Shown in pieces: positions 44,386 through 52,727 of a stretch of DNA of 64,000 nt (position 1 is the stretch's first letter; each line of letters begins with the position of its first letter). This stretch comes from Nocardia nova SH22a (GTDB taxonomy: Bacteria; Actinomycetota; Actinomycetes; Mycobacteriales; Mycobacteriaceae): assembly GCF_000523235.1 (NCBI RefSeq), contig NZ_CP006850.1:5394001-5458000 (forward strand), written 5' to 3'. The position numbers were made by a program, and so were the translations under genes. The notes beneath the pieces were generated by a model. The model had not been told where the DNA came from. It was given only the letters and a program-made list of their open reading frames with translations, and did not search any database.

Positions 44386-45167
44386 CGGCGCCCCTCCTTC
44401 CCGCGCAGATCGCCCAGCCGCCCGGCGGCCAGCTCGATCGCGTACAACAGCGCGAAGGGCGTCGGCGGAGAACCCGGCACCCACACATCGACCGGGACCA
44501 GTTCGCCGATACCGCCCGTCGCGGCGTAGGACGGGCAGATCAGCCCGCCGGAGATCGCGTCGGTACCGGCCGCGATGACGACCAGCGGCCGGGGCGTGGC
44601 CTCCAGGGTCCGTGCCAGCGGGGCGGCCATTCCGTGGCTACCGCAGCCGGTGACGAGCAGGATGTCGGCGTGGCGCGGGCTGGCCGTGAAGAAGATGCCC
44701 AGCCGGTGCACGTCGTAGACGGGATTGAGCAGCGCCTGGATCTCCCATTCGACCGCGCCGTCGGAGCCCGCGTCGACGTGGCGAATGTGCACCGATCGCC
44801 GGAATCCCCTGGTGCGCTCGGCAAGCCGATTCCGCACCGCGTCGAGTTCGGTGCCGGGAAGTTCGGGAACCACCAGCAGGTCCCGATCCGGCCGGGCCAC
44901 CGCGGATCCGGGCGTCCACTCGAAGACCTCGGGGTGCGCGGTGACGCAGAATCCGCATCCGATGCAGCGCCCCTGATCCACCTGCGTCGTATCCGCCACC
45001 GGGGAGATCGCGCCGGTCGGGCACAGCGTCCGGAATTCCTTGCGCCACACTGTCTCCGGTCGCACGCGGGCCACCGACCGCACACCGCGCTCGGCGTAGT
45101 CGTCGGGCCGTTTCGGGTAGCCGGTGGTGACCACACCGTCGCGCAGGCCCCGCAGTACCCACGGCAT
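44382..45167 (-). CDS. Ferredoxin-NuoB-like fusion subunit lacking the proximal cluster motif
   Basis: This 261-aa protein fuses a ferredoxin-like domain to a HyfI/HycG (NuoB-like) domain. The ferredoxin part keeps CPTGAI and CIGCGFC, enough for one [4Fe-4S] cluster; the cysteines of the other cluster are lost (HP replaces CP). In the NuoB-like part, VHIRHVDAGS is followed by DGAVEWEIQ where hydrogenase small subunits have CNGCELEIQ, so the cysteines of the proximal cluster are absent. ASPRHADILLVTG is well kept. It begins directly after the large-subunit stop and overlaps the HyfB-like gene. Confidence 0.85.
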   Translation of the reverse strand: MPWVLRGLRDGVVTTGYPKRPDDYAERGVRSVARVRPETVWRKEFRTLCPTGAISPVADTTQVDQGRCIGCGFCVTAHPEVFEWTPGSAVARPDRDLLVVPELPGTELDAVRNRLAERTRGFRRSVHIRHVDAGSDGAVEWEIQALLNPVYDVHRLGIFFTASPRHADILLVTGCGSHGMAAPLARTLEATPRPLVVIAAGTDAISGGLICPSYAATGGIGELVPVDVWVPGSPPTPFALLYAIELAAGRLGDLRGKEGRR

Positions 45168-46661
45168 CTACATCACCACCCCGGCGATCGAGAGTCCGAA
45201 ACTCGCTTCGATGAACGGGAAGTCGGTGAGGATGTCACCGCGGAACGTGCGCGCGAAGACGGCCAGATTGTGGAACGACGCCGAACGAGGCGCACAGCGC
45301 GCCAGGCGACCGTCCGCGCCGACGCGGATCAGATACAGCACCTCGCCCTGCGGCGCTTCGGCCCAGCCGACGCTCTGTCCCGCCACGACGTCCACGGGCG
45401 ACCGGAGTTCGCCGCCGATGCCGTTGTCGAGCAACTCGACTGTCTGCGAGAGCAATTCGAACGATTCGCCGACCTCGTCCCAGCGCACCCGCAGTCGCGC
45501 CATCGCATCGCCGTCGGTCTGTGGTGTGCCCGGCGACCGCATCAGTTTCGGGTAGGCGTCGTAGGGGCGCTGCCAGCGCGCGTCGTCGGTTTCACCGCTG
45601 GCCCGGCCGACCGGTCCGAGCAGTCCGTAGGCGCGGGCGAAATCGTCGGCCAGCGGTCCGGTGCCGCGCAAGCGGTCCAGGAACGACGGTGTCTGCATCA
45701 GCGCGCGGGCGTCACCGGTCACGGCGCGCCGGACTCGCCGCAGCAGCGCGTGGATCTCCGCACCGGACAGTGCGGGCAGTGCGCGCACTCCGCCGGGCAC
45801 GACGACCCCGCGGCCGAATCTGTTGCCGCACAATGCCGAAACCAGGCGCAGCACCGATTCCTTGTGCGTGCCGAAGCGGGCGGTGGCCACGGCCAGCCCC
45901 GCGGCGTCGGACAACCGCATCGCCACGTCGAGATGGTTGGCGACGCGTTCGAGTTCGGCGTGCAGCACCCGCACCAGCTGTGCGGCCGGTGGCGGTTGCG
46001 CGCCCGACAGGCGTTCCACCGCATGCGAATACGCGACGGCGTGGGCCACCGTCGCGATCCCTTCGACCCGCTCGGCCAGCAGCACCGCCTCGATCGGGTC
46101 CATCGATTCGAACCGCACCTCGACGCCGCGGTGCTTGAAATGCGGGCGGACATTGACATGCGGAATGTCCTCGCCGGGTGTCTCCACCACGTACTCCACC
46201 GATTCGAAGACTCCGGAGCGGACCGGGCCGTGCGGAATGCTGAACAACCCCGGCCCCATGACATGACGCGGCAGCGCTCGCTCGTCCGGATCGACCCGCA
46301 CGGGATGTGCCGGGCCACCCGGATTCGGCAATGCCGCCGCAACCTCGCCGTGCCCGCGATGCGGGAGGACGAGCGGATCCAGTCGTGGATGCCCCTCGGC
46401 GAGGGCGCCGAACAGGTCGTGGATCGCGCGCTCGTACCAGAAGGCCGCGGGGACATCGCGAGTCAGCGACGGATATCGGTCCGCGCCCGGTGGCAGACGC
46501 ACGTCGATCGAGGTGACCTCCTGCTCCCCCGCCAGCAGCGCGTGCAGGGTCAGGCCGCCGGCGATCTCGCCGTCGCCGACCAGACCGGCGAAACGCGCAC
46601 CCGCGTCCCAGGATTCGAGCACCTCGGTCCACAGGTCGGCGGCGATCACCGGGCGGCTCAC
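45168..46661 (-). CDS. HyfG/HycE-like large subunit without nickel-iron cysteines
   Basis: This 497-aa protein combines a NuoC-like N-terminal part (PAAFWYERAIHDLFG) and a NuoD/hydrogenase-large-subunit part (HFKHRGVEVRFE). Where group 4 hydrogenases have the first metal motif RxCGxC, this protein has RVEGIATVAH. At the C terminus, where DPCxxC is expected, it ends SFGLSIAGVVM. All four metal-binding cysteines are therefore missing and hydrogenase activity is excluded. GTG 46661 overlaps the upstream stop. The protein is long and well formed, so this is a kept variant and not a decayed gene. Confidence 0.86.
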   Translation of the reverse strand: MSRPVIAADLWTEVLESWDAGARFAGLVGDGEIAGGLTLHALLAGEQEVTSIDVRLPPGADRYPSLTRDVPAAFWYERAIHDLFGALAEGHPRLDPLVLPHRGHGEVAAALPNPGGPAHPVRVDPDERALPRHVMGPGLFSIPHGPVRSGVFESVEYVVETPGEDIPHVNVRPHFKHRGVEVRFESMDPIEAVLLAERVEGIATVAHAVAYSHAVERLSGAQPPPAAQLVRVLHAELERVANHLDVAMRLSDAAGLAVATARFGTHKESVLRLVSALCGNRFGRGVVVPGGVRALPALSGAEIHALLRRVRRAVTGDARALMQTPSFLDRLRGTGPLADDFARAYGLLGPVGRASGETDDARWQRPYDAYPKLMRSPGTPQTDGDAMARLRVRWDEVGESFELLSQTVELLDNGIGGELRSPVDVVAGQSVGWAEAPQGEVLYLIRVGADGRLARCAPRSASFHNLAVFARTFRGDILTDFPFIEASFGLSIAGVVM

Positions 46662-48115
46662 GGCCCACCGCCGATCTCGGCGACCCCGCGGCCGATCAGG
46701 TCGGCGAACGCGGCCGGTGGATGCACACCCAGCACGACCAGTACCAGCACCCCGGCCAGCATCGGCACGACCATCCAGACGCTCGGTTCGCCGCGGGCCG
46801 GGATGTCGTCACCCGCGACGAACAGCATGCGCGTCGTGGCCAGCGACAGACCGAGAAATGCCACCGTGACCAGCACCACCAGCACCGCGGCGGCGGTCGT
46901 GCGGGCCCCGGAGATACCGCCGGTGACGATCTGGAACTCACTGCGGAACAGGCCGAACGGCGGCATCGCCGACAATGCCAGGACCGCGGTCAGCAGCAGC
47001 GGCCCCGTCCACGGCAGCGCCGCTCCCGCGGCGCGGATCCCGGCGATCTCCTTGGTCCCGTACTTCTGCACCAGCACGCCCGCGCCGAAGAACGCGTTGC
47101 CCTTCGCCGCGGCGTGCACGACCACATGCAGCAGCACCCCGGCCACCGCGATCGGCGCGCCGAAACCGATTCCGATCGCCATGATTCCCATGTGCTCGAC
47201 GCTGGAATAGGCCAGCATGCGTTTGAGATCCTGCTGATCGAGCAGATACAGCGCCGCCAGCGCCAGCGACGCGATCCCGAACACGAGCAGAACCGCACGC
47301 GGAAACTCCGGGCCCAGCGCGGCCACCGCGATCTGGTAATAGCGCAGCACCGCATAGAAACTCACCGCCAGCAGCGATCCCGACAGCAGCGCCGAGATCG
47401 GCGTGGGCGCCTGCGAGTGCGCGTCGGGAAGCCAGGTGTGCACCGGGAACAATCCGACCTTCGTACCGTAGCCGAGCACGCCGAGCACGTAGGCGAGTTG
47501 AACGGCGGTGTGCGGTAACGCCTTTCCGGCGGACAGCAGTGGCGCGAAGGCCAGATCGTAGGAGGCTCCCAGCGCTTCGGCTCCGGCGTAGTACATGAAA
47601 ATCGTGGCCAGCAAACCGATTCCGAGCCCCGCCGAGGCCAGCAGGACATATTTCCACGCGGCCTCGGCGGCGGAGCGGGTGCCGTCCAGCGCCACCAGCA
47701 GCGCCGAGACCACGGTGGTGATCTCGACCGCGATCCACAGCAGCGCCAGCCCGTTCATCGCCGGCGCGCACACCATCGACCACGCGAAGATGTTGAACCC
47801 CAGGTAGTACCGGCGCGCATAGCGGCCGAAATGCTCACCGCCGTGCCCCGAACGCACATAGCCGACCGAGTACACCGCCGCGGCCGCGTACAGGAAGCCG
47901 GTGGCGAGCAGGAAGATCACCGACACGGCATCGACCCGCAGGAAGCCGATCTGCACCGGCCCGGCCGAGACCGTCGTGATCAGCGATACCGCGAGCCCCG
48001 CGACACCGAGTCCGGCCAGCACGGTGGACACCTCCGCGGCCCGTACCCGTCCCGTAGCCGAGATCAGCGCGGCCAGCAGCGGGACCGTCACCAGCGCGAT
48101 CAGCACACCCGTCAT
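46658..48115 (-). CDS. HyfF-like (NuoN/NuoM-type) membrane subunit
   Basis: This 485-aa polytopic protein is a second antiporter-type subunit of the hydrogenase-4-like complex. Family segments include WIAVEITTVVSALLVAL, GYGTKVGLFPVHTWLPDAHSQAP and MLAYSSVEHMG. The lysine in GTKVGL and the glutamate in AVEITT match proton-channel positions of the family. It lies four bases before the HyfE-like gene's stop in the same operon and overlaps the large-subunit gene by four bases. Confidence 0.88.
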   Translation of the reverse strand: MTGVLIALVTVPLLAALISATGRVRAAEVSTVLAGLGVAGLAVSLITTVSAGPVQIGFLRVDAVSVIFLLATGFLYAAAAVYSVGYVRSGHGGEHFGRYARRYYLGFNIFAWSMVCAPAMNGLALLWIAVEITTVVSALLVALDGTRSAAEAAWKYVLLASAGLGIGLLATIFMYYAGAEALGASYDLAFAPLLSAGKALPHTAVQLAYVLGVLGYGTKVGLFPVHTWLPDAHSQAPTPISALLSGSLLAVSFYAVLRYYQIAVAALGPEFPRAVLLVFGIASLALAALYLLDQQDLKRMLAYSSVEHMGIMAIGIGFGAPIAVAGVLLHVVVHAAAKGNAFFGAGVLVQKYGTKEIAGIRAAGAALPWTGPLLLTAVLALSAMPPFGLFRSEFQIVTGGISGARTTAAAVLVVLVTVAFLGLSLATTRMLFVAGDDIPARGEPSVWMVVPMLAGVLVLVVLGVHPPAAFADLIGRGVAEIGGGP

Positions 48116-48119
48116 GTGG

Positions 48120-48827
48120 TCAGCCCCGCAATCCGGTCAGATCGCGGGTGGACAGCGATTCCGCGCGCCGGTGATGCAACTGCATCAGCACGCCGAACAC
48201 CACCACCGCGACCAGCAGATCGAACAGGAACGCCACCTCCAGGATCAGCGGAAGTCCCGCCGCGACAACGAGACTGGCCAGCGAGACGCCGTTCTCCAGG
48301 GAGAAGAATCCGATCGCCTGCGACACCACGTCGCGGCGCACGATCATCAGGACGAACGCGACCAGCACCACCGCCATCGCCAGCCCCAGGGCGGTGGTGG
48401 GCAGTGCCGGGCTCTCGATGTGGAACCGCCCGGTGGCGAAGAATCCGAAGGCGGCGACCACCACCGCCAGCAGCACTTCACTGGCGACTCCGAGCGCGCC
48501 GCTCCCGGCGATCTCGGTACCGGCGGTGCGCAGCATCCGCAACACCAGCCACGGCACCACGATCACCTTCAACGCCAGCGACAATGCCGCCAGCGCATAC
48601 AGTTCCGGAACATGCCGGTCCACGGCGACCACGACCGCGAGCACCGACACCAGCAGCGACTGCACCGCGTACACCCGGACCTGGCCGCGCAGCAGTGTCG
48701 TGCGCAACATGGCGAATTCGGTCAGCAGCACCAGCACCGCGAGCCCGTTCGCGATTCCGGCGTAGACCGACGGCGGCGCCACGGCGGGCGAATCACCGCC
48801 CACCGCAATCAGATTCACCACGGACAT
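48120..48827 (-). CDS. HyfE-like membrane subunit
   Basis: This 235-aa membrane protein corresponds to HyfE, a NuoK-related subunit of hydrogenase-4 complexes, with about seven hydrophobic helices and the FFSLENGVSLASL segment typical of the group. It begins immediately after the stop codon of the HyfC-like gene and ends four bases before the HyfF-like start, showing tight operon packing. Confidence 0.85.
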   Translation of the reverse strand: MSVVNLIAVGGDSPAVAPPSVYAGIANGLAVLVLLTEFAMLRTTLLRGQVRVYAVQSLLVSVLAVVVAVDRHVPELYALAALSLALKVIVVPWLVLRMLRTAGTEIAGSGALGVASEVLLAVVVAAFGFFATGRFHIESPALPTTALGLAMAVVLVAFVLMIVRRDVVSQAIGFFSLENGVSLASLVVAAGLPLILEVAFLFDLLVAVVVFGVLMQLHHRRAESLSTRDLTGLRG

Positions 48828-49787
48828 CTACCCACCTCCGAAGTAGAGGGTGAATACGGCCAGCACCACCAGCAGGAAGGCGGCCGCCACGAATTCGGTG
48901 ATCTTGAACAGCCGCAGCTTCGCGAACGAGTCGTCGATCACCGCGATGACCACGCCCAGCAGCACGCATTTCAGCGGCAGCGCCACGATCGCCACCCCGA
49001 CCCGCCCGGCGTCGGCGCTCACCGCCATCCCCCACGGCGCGATGAACACATTGAGCAGAATCGTGAACAGCACCATCTGCTTCATCGCCGAACCCCAGCG
49101 CAGCATCGCCAGCAGCGGCCCGGACCACTCGAATCCGCGCGCTTCCTCGATCATGCCGAATTCGTTTGTCCCGGTGTGGGTTTCCACCGGAATACGCCCG
49201 GTCTCGTAGAGGATCACCATGAAGAACGCGACCGCGGCCAGCAGATGCGCCGGGCGCACGATCTGCTCGGCCGACGACCGCACCGTCTCGCCCAGCGCGT
49301 ACGGCAGATCGGTGCCGGTCACCAGCGCCACGGTGAACACCACGAACAGCACCACCGGTTCGGTGATGGCGGCGAAGGTCTTCGATCGGCTCGCGCCCAT
49401 CTGCGCGTAGGGAGAACCGGTCTCGGCGGCGGCCACCGCGATCACGAAGCTCGCCAGCGCCAGCACGAAACCGCCGCCGAGGATGTCACCGATATAGCCC
49501 AGCGGCAACGGATAGGTCGTCAGTACCGGAATCAGCAGTGGGACCAGCAGATAGCACGCCATCGCCGCGACCGGCGCGAGCAGAAATACCCACGAGGCGC
49601 CGCGCGGGGCCAGCGACTCCTTGCCGAAGAACTTGGCGAGGTCGTAGTAGGGCTGCAGCACGCGGGTTCCGCGCCGACCCTGCAATCGCGATTCCACCCG
49701 GGCGATGACGCCCGACACCCAGGGAGCGGTGACCAGGATCGTCACCGGTTGCAACGCCTGGACCATCGGAATCGGCAGCGAGATCAT
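48828..49787 (-). CDS. HyfC/NuoH-like membrane subunit
   Basis: This 319-aa membrane protein is the NuoH-type anchor of the complex. It has QPYYDLAKFFGKE, AETGSPYAQMGASRSKTFA, ILYETGRIPVETHTGTNEFGMIEE and AKLRLFK, all typical of HyfC/HycD. ATG 49787 was chosen with GAGG upstream; more upstream codons in frame lie in the leader RNA. It is the first gene of the six-gene operon under riboswitch 7. In hydrogenase complexes this subunit links the soluble arm to the proton pumps. Confidence 0.88.
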   Translation of the reverse strand: MISLPIPMVQALQPVTILVTAPWVSGVIARVESRLQGRRGTRVLQPYYDLAKFFGKESLAPRGASWVFLLAPVAAMACYLLVPLLIPVLTTYPLPLGYIGDILGGGFVLALASFVIAVAAAETGSPYAQMGASRSKTFAAITEPVVLFVVFTVALVTGTDLPYALGETVRSSAEQIVRPAHLLAAVAFFMVILYETGRIPVETHTGTNEFGMIEEARGFEWSGPLLAMLRWGSAMKQMVLFTILLNVFIAPWGMAVSADAGRVGVAIVALPLKCVLLGVVIAVIDDSFAKLRLFKITEFVAAAFLLVVLAVFTLYFGGG

Positions 49788-49863
49788 GGGCGGACCTCGC
49801 CTGCGCGGCGACACCGGGATCCGGCGGCGATCTCGCCCATTCGTCGCTCCTCTACCGTCCGGA

Positions 49864-49879
49864 CGCATGTCGACATGCG
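49864..49879. promoter_or_regulatory. 16-base perfect palindrome between riboswitch 7 and the hyf-like operon
   Basis: CGCATGTCGACATGCG is self-complementary over all 16 bases. It lies 12 bases downstream of the aptamer on the minus strand and about 75 bases before the first gene. In RNA it could pair only weakly as a hairpin without a loop, so a protein-binding site on DNA is as likely as an expression platform. Confidence 0.4.
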
Positions 49880-49890
49880 ATTGTCGGGAT

Positions 49891-49982
49891 CGGTAGGAGC
49901 TATCAGCGCGAACCGCTGTAAAGGCCCGCATCGTCACAGGACCTCGGCTGGCGCGGTTGAGGCGAGCTCCATCGCCTACATC
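49891..49982 (-). promoter_or_regulatory. Fluoride riboswitch 7 (hyf-like operon), canonical
   Basis: GGCGAUGGAGCUCGCC followed by UCAACCGC forms the 5' half, and GCGCUGAUAGCUCCUACC the 3' half. The loop GGAGC pairs with GCUCC. A6, U7, G8, U38, A40 and U41 match the known aptamer; G42 is A. A long connecting hairpin region of about 45 bases ends with AGCGGUUCGCGCU. Formate-hydrogenlyase-like operons are known fluoride-riboswitch targets. Confidence 0.9.
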
Positions 49983-50081
49983 TTCACCAGAACACCACAA
50001 TCACCCCGGCCCGGGCAAGCACGACACCGCATCTGAATGCGCGGCGGCTTGACCCACCGGACGCACCGGGATGTACTGAGA

Positions 50082-50144
50082 GCAGGTGATGGATCCCGCC
50101 CGGGAAATTCCCGAACCGCCACCTCGGCTGATGGGTCCTGCTGG
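50082..50144 (+). promoter_or_regulatory. Fluoride riboswitch 8 (DUF190 operon), canonical
   Basis: GGUGAUGGAUCCCGCC and GGCUGAUGGGUCCUGCU form the two strands, with GGAUC pairing with GGUCC. CGGGAAAUUCCCG is a perfect hairpin between them. All ion-site positions A6, U7, G8, U38, U41 and G42 are kept. Element 7 faces the other way about 100 bases to the left, so the two operons share this regulatory region. Confidence 0.92.
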
Positions 50145-50193
50145 CGTCGACGCGCGTACTCGTATGCGCGCACAACACCAGGAGGGCAGCCGA

Positions 50194-50532
50194 GTGAAGA
50201 CCTCGGACAGGTCGATGCGACTCTCGATATTCGTCGGTGAGAACGATATGTGGCACCACCGGCCGGTCTACAGCGAAATCGTGCACCGAGCCCACCGCGC
50301 GGGCCTGGCCGGAGCGACCGTCGTGCGCGGCATCGAGGGCTACGGCGCCACCTCGCGCATCCACCAGACGCATCTGTTCAAACTCAGCCAGGATCTGCCG
50401 ATGCTCATCGTCATCACCGATGCCGAGGACCGGATCAGGACCTTCCTGCCGCAACTGGAAGAACTCGATCTCACGGGTCTGGCCGTCCTCGACGAGGTCG
50501 AAGCCATCCATTACCAGACTCGGCGAGGGTGA
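50194..50532 (+). CDS. DUF190 protein, first copy
   Basis: This 112-aa protein belongs to DUF190, a family with a PII-like fold often encoded beside crcB/Fluc fluoride channels. It has [20 protein letters not shown] and [18 protein letters not shown], the family hallmarks. GTG 50194 has CCAGGAGGG upstream; the earlier ATG at 50086 lies inside the riboswitch and is rejected. It is the first of four genes in the unit. A regulatory or ion-linked sensor role is likely by family context, not shown. Confidence 0.87.
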   Translation: MKTSDRSMRLSIFVGENDMWHHRPVYSEIVHRAHRAGLAGATVVRGIEGYGATSRIHQTHLFKLSQDLPMLIVITDAEDRIRTFLPQLEELDLTGLAVLDEVEAIHYQTRRG

Positions 50533-50539
50533 CACGCGG

Positions 50540-50881
50540 ATGAAACTCACCGGATACGCGCTGCGGTTGCAGATCCTGGTCGGCGAGGACGACCTGTGGC
50601 ACCACAAGCCCGTGTACCACGAAATCGTGCGCCGGGCACGGGAATCCGGCCTCGCGGGAGCGACCGTGCTGCGGGGCTGCGAGGGGTTCGGCGGCCACGC
50701 CGTCATCCACACCACCCGGTTGCTGGACATGACCGAAGACCTCCCGGTGGTGGTCGTCCTCGTCGACGCCGAGGAGCGCATCCGCGAATTCCTGCGCCAG
50801 CTCGACGACATCATCACCGACGGCACCGTACTGCTCGACGAGGTCGAGGTCATCCACTATCAGGGCAGGGCTCCCTCGTGA
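50540..50881 (+). CDS. DUF190 protein, second copy
   Basis: This 113-aa paralogue follows the first DUF190 gene after seven bases. It has [38 protein letters not shown] and a C-terminal DEVEVIHYQ segment. The two copies may form mixed oligomers. Its stop overlaps the GTG start of the DUF211 gene. Confidence in the family is high; the function is not known. Confidence 0.88.
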   Translation: MKLTGYALRLQILVGEDDLWHHKPVYHEIVRRARESGLAGATVLRGCEGFGGHAVIHTTRLLDMTEDLPVVVVLVDAEERIREFLRQLDDIITDGTVLLDEVEVIHYQGRAPS

Positions 50882-51162
50882 ACGTGCGACGGATAACCAT
50901 GGATGTCGACAAGGCCGTGCAGCGGCCCGATCTGGTCGAACTCGCCGAAGCCATCGACACCGTGCCCGGTGTCCGGGCGTTCAACATCACCGTCGGGAAC
51001 ATCGACATCGAGACGGTCGGCATGGACATCACCGTCGAAGGTGAATTCCTCGATGTCACCGCGATCGTGGCCGCCATCGAGAACGCGGGCGCGGCCATGC
51101 ACAGCATCGACGAAATCGTCGTCGGCGACCACATCGTCGATCTCGTGCAGCGCAACAGATGA
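50878..51162 (+). CDS. DUF211 protein
   Basis: This 94-aa protein matches DUF211, a small ferredoxin-like-fold family best known in archaea. It has the [20 protein letters not shown] start, [17 protein letters not shown] and the [14 protein letters not shown] ending. GTG 50878 overlaps the upstream stop, and its own stop overlaps the ATG of the next gene, so translation of the four genes is coupled. Presence in an actinobacterial fluoride operon is unusual. No catalytic residues are evident. Confidence 0.83.
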   Translation: MNVRRITMDVDKAVQRPDLVELAEAIDTVPGVRAFNITVGNIDIETVGMDITVEGEFLDVTAIVAAIENAGAAMHSIDEIVVGDHIVDLVQRNR

Positions 51163-51695
51163 CACGACCACACGACAGCGCGTGGCTGCTGCCCGTCGGC
51201 CTCGGCACCTCCGACGGCATCCTCAACGCCCTCGTCCTGGCGTCGGCCTCCCTCGTCCACGGCGACACGACCATGACCTTCGCCCTCGCCGCGCGGGTCT
51301 CGACGGCCGCGCTGGTCACCGCGGTATTCACCTATTTCGTCGCCGAATACGCCAACCTCCGCTCGCAATTGCGTCACGCCGAGCGCCAGCTCAACATCAC
51401 CGAAGCCGGTCGCCTCGCCACCGGCCACCTCGGTCACCGGATACGCCTCGACGCCGCACGCGCCACCCTCCTCGCCGGAAGCTGCAGCTTCCTCGGCGCA
51501 CTCGGGCCGCTGCTGCTCGGCGCCGCGGTTCCTTCCGCCCCCTGGCTCTCCCTCGCCGTCGCGATCTGCGCGCTCGGCGGCCTCGGCGCGGTCCTGGCCC
51601 GCGCCGTCCACGGCACAACCCTGAAATGGGCGACCGTGATGATGGGCTGCGGAGCCGCACTCGCGGCGATCGGCATCCAACTCGACATCGCGTGA
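51159..51695 (+). CDS. VIT1/CCC1-like integral membrane protein
   Basis: This 178-aa protein has about five hydrophobic helices and begins with GLGTSDGILNALVLAS, like the GANDGI start of VIT1/CCC1 iron/manganese transporters. It is shorter than those and lacks their cytosolic metal-binding loop. It is the last gene of the DUF190-DUF190-DUF211 operon under riboswitch 8, so it could be the membrane partner of these soluble proteins, possibly for ion export. This function is inferred from context. Confidence 0.72.
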   Translation: MTRPHDSAWLLPVGLGTSDGILNALVLASASLVHGDTTMTFALAARVSTAALVTAVFTYFVAEYANLRSQLRHAERQLNITEAGRLATGHLGHRIRLDAARATLLAGSCSFLGALGPLLLGAAVPSAPWLSLAVAICALGGLGAVLARAVHGTTLKWATVMMGCGAALAAIGIQLDIA

Positions 51696-51814
51696 ACACC
51701 ACCGACCGATCCCCCTCGATGCCGCACCGCGAAACGACCGTCGCGGGTTCGGCAGTGGGATCTACGCAGGGGCACGGCACCCGCGTACCGACGTCGTCCG
51801 TCTTGCCCGCCGGG

Positions 51815-51856
51815 TTGACACATTGCACACTGCAGGTAATGTTAGCGACGCAAACA
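51815..51856 (+). promoter_or_regulatory. Promoter and imperfect operator of the MarR gene
   Basis: TTGACA (51815-51820) and TAATGT (51837-51842) are spaced by 16 bases, a strong SigA-type promoter. TGTTAGC-GAC-GCAAACA (51840-51856), 6 of 7 arm bases complementary, overlaps the -10 box and start point and is a candidate autorepressor site. The promoter excludes an upstream start at 51823. Confidence 0.65.
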
Positions 51857-51882
51857 TCGGTGGCGGGCGAGAGGGTACTTGC

Positions 51883-52434
51883 ATGTGCGCGGCGGTATCG
51901 GATGACTTCGACGATCCGGGCGTGACACAGCAGGAAGCCGATTTCCCCGCTCCCGGACGGGCGAGACTGCGACTACCGACGACGACAGGAACGATACCGC
52001 CGACCGCCGTTCTCGCGGCGCGCCTGCGCATGAGCCTGGCATTGGTGTTGCGCCGCACTCGCGAGGAGGCGGCCGGATCGGGAGTGTCGCCGACACAGCT
52101 GTCGATCCTCGGACGACTGGAACGCCGTCCCGGCATGACCGCGACCGATCTCGCCGCGGCCGAGGGACTCCGTCCACAGAGCGTGCGCAACCTGATCGAC
52201 GAACTGCGCGACGAAGGCTTCATCGACGGAGTCCGCGACAGCTCGGATGCCCGGCGAGTGAACCTCACCCTGACCGAACGCGGCCGCGACTTCGTCCACG
52301 GCCTCCGCCACCCCGGCGAACCGGTCCTCGCCCGACTGCTCGTCGACAGCTTCGACGAGAACGAGATACGAACGCTGACAGCGGCAGTCACGCTACTCGA
52401 ACGACTCGCCTACGCCCCCACGCCCGCGTCCTGA
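51883..52434 (+). CDS. MarR-family transcriptional regulator
   Basis: This 183-aa regulator has a winged helix-turn-helix: SPTQLSILGRLE, MTATDLAAAEGLRPQSVRNLIDEL and the wing DSSDARRVNLTLTERG. ATG 51883 was chosen because the promoter at 51815-51842 would start transcription near 51848, downstream of another in-frame ATG. The N-terminal 40 residues before the fold are low-complexity. It is alone; the following 290 bases contain no clear gene. Its target is unknown. Confidence 0.85.
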   Translation: MCAAVSDDFDDPGVTQQEADFPAPGRARLRLPTTTGTIPPTAVLAARLRMSLALVLRRTREEAAGSGVSPTQLSILGRLERRPGMTATDLAAAEGLRPQSVRNLIDELRDEGFIDGVRDSSDARRVNLTLTERGRDFVHGLRHPGEPVLARLLVDSFDENEIRTLTAAVTLLERLAYAPTPAS

Positions 52435-52727
52435 CGATACCGGGCATGATGATCGTCGCCTCGTCCGTCATCTGGACCTCACCGGAGACGAAGGGTATCG
52501 ACCTGGCAACCATGACCACGAAAGTTGCCTCGCCCCACGACGATCCATCGCCGCGCCTCCACGCTCGCCGATCTTCCCACCGAATCGGCCGAGCGACCGA
52601 TTGCCTCTCGTGGGGCTGCACGCCCCGGTTCGCGTGCAGCCCCCGACAGCGATGCGAAATGTGACGCTTTGCTTACCGGTGGCGCTGCGAACCCGCGGCG
52701 CACCCGGACAGTGGACACAATCGCGGT

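Noticed and set aside
45168-49787. Calling the six-gene operon a working formate hydrogenlyase or [NiFe] hydrogenase
   Set aside because: The nickel-iron cysteines and the proximal cluster cysteines are missing, and no maturation or formate dehydrogenase genes are present.
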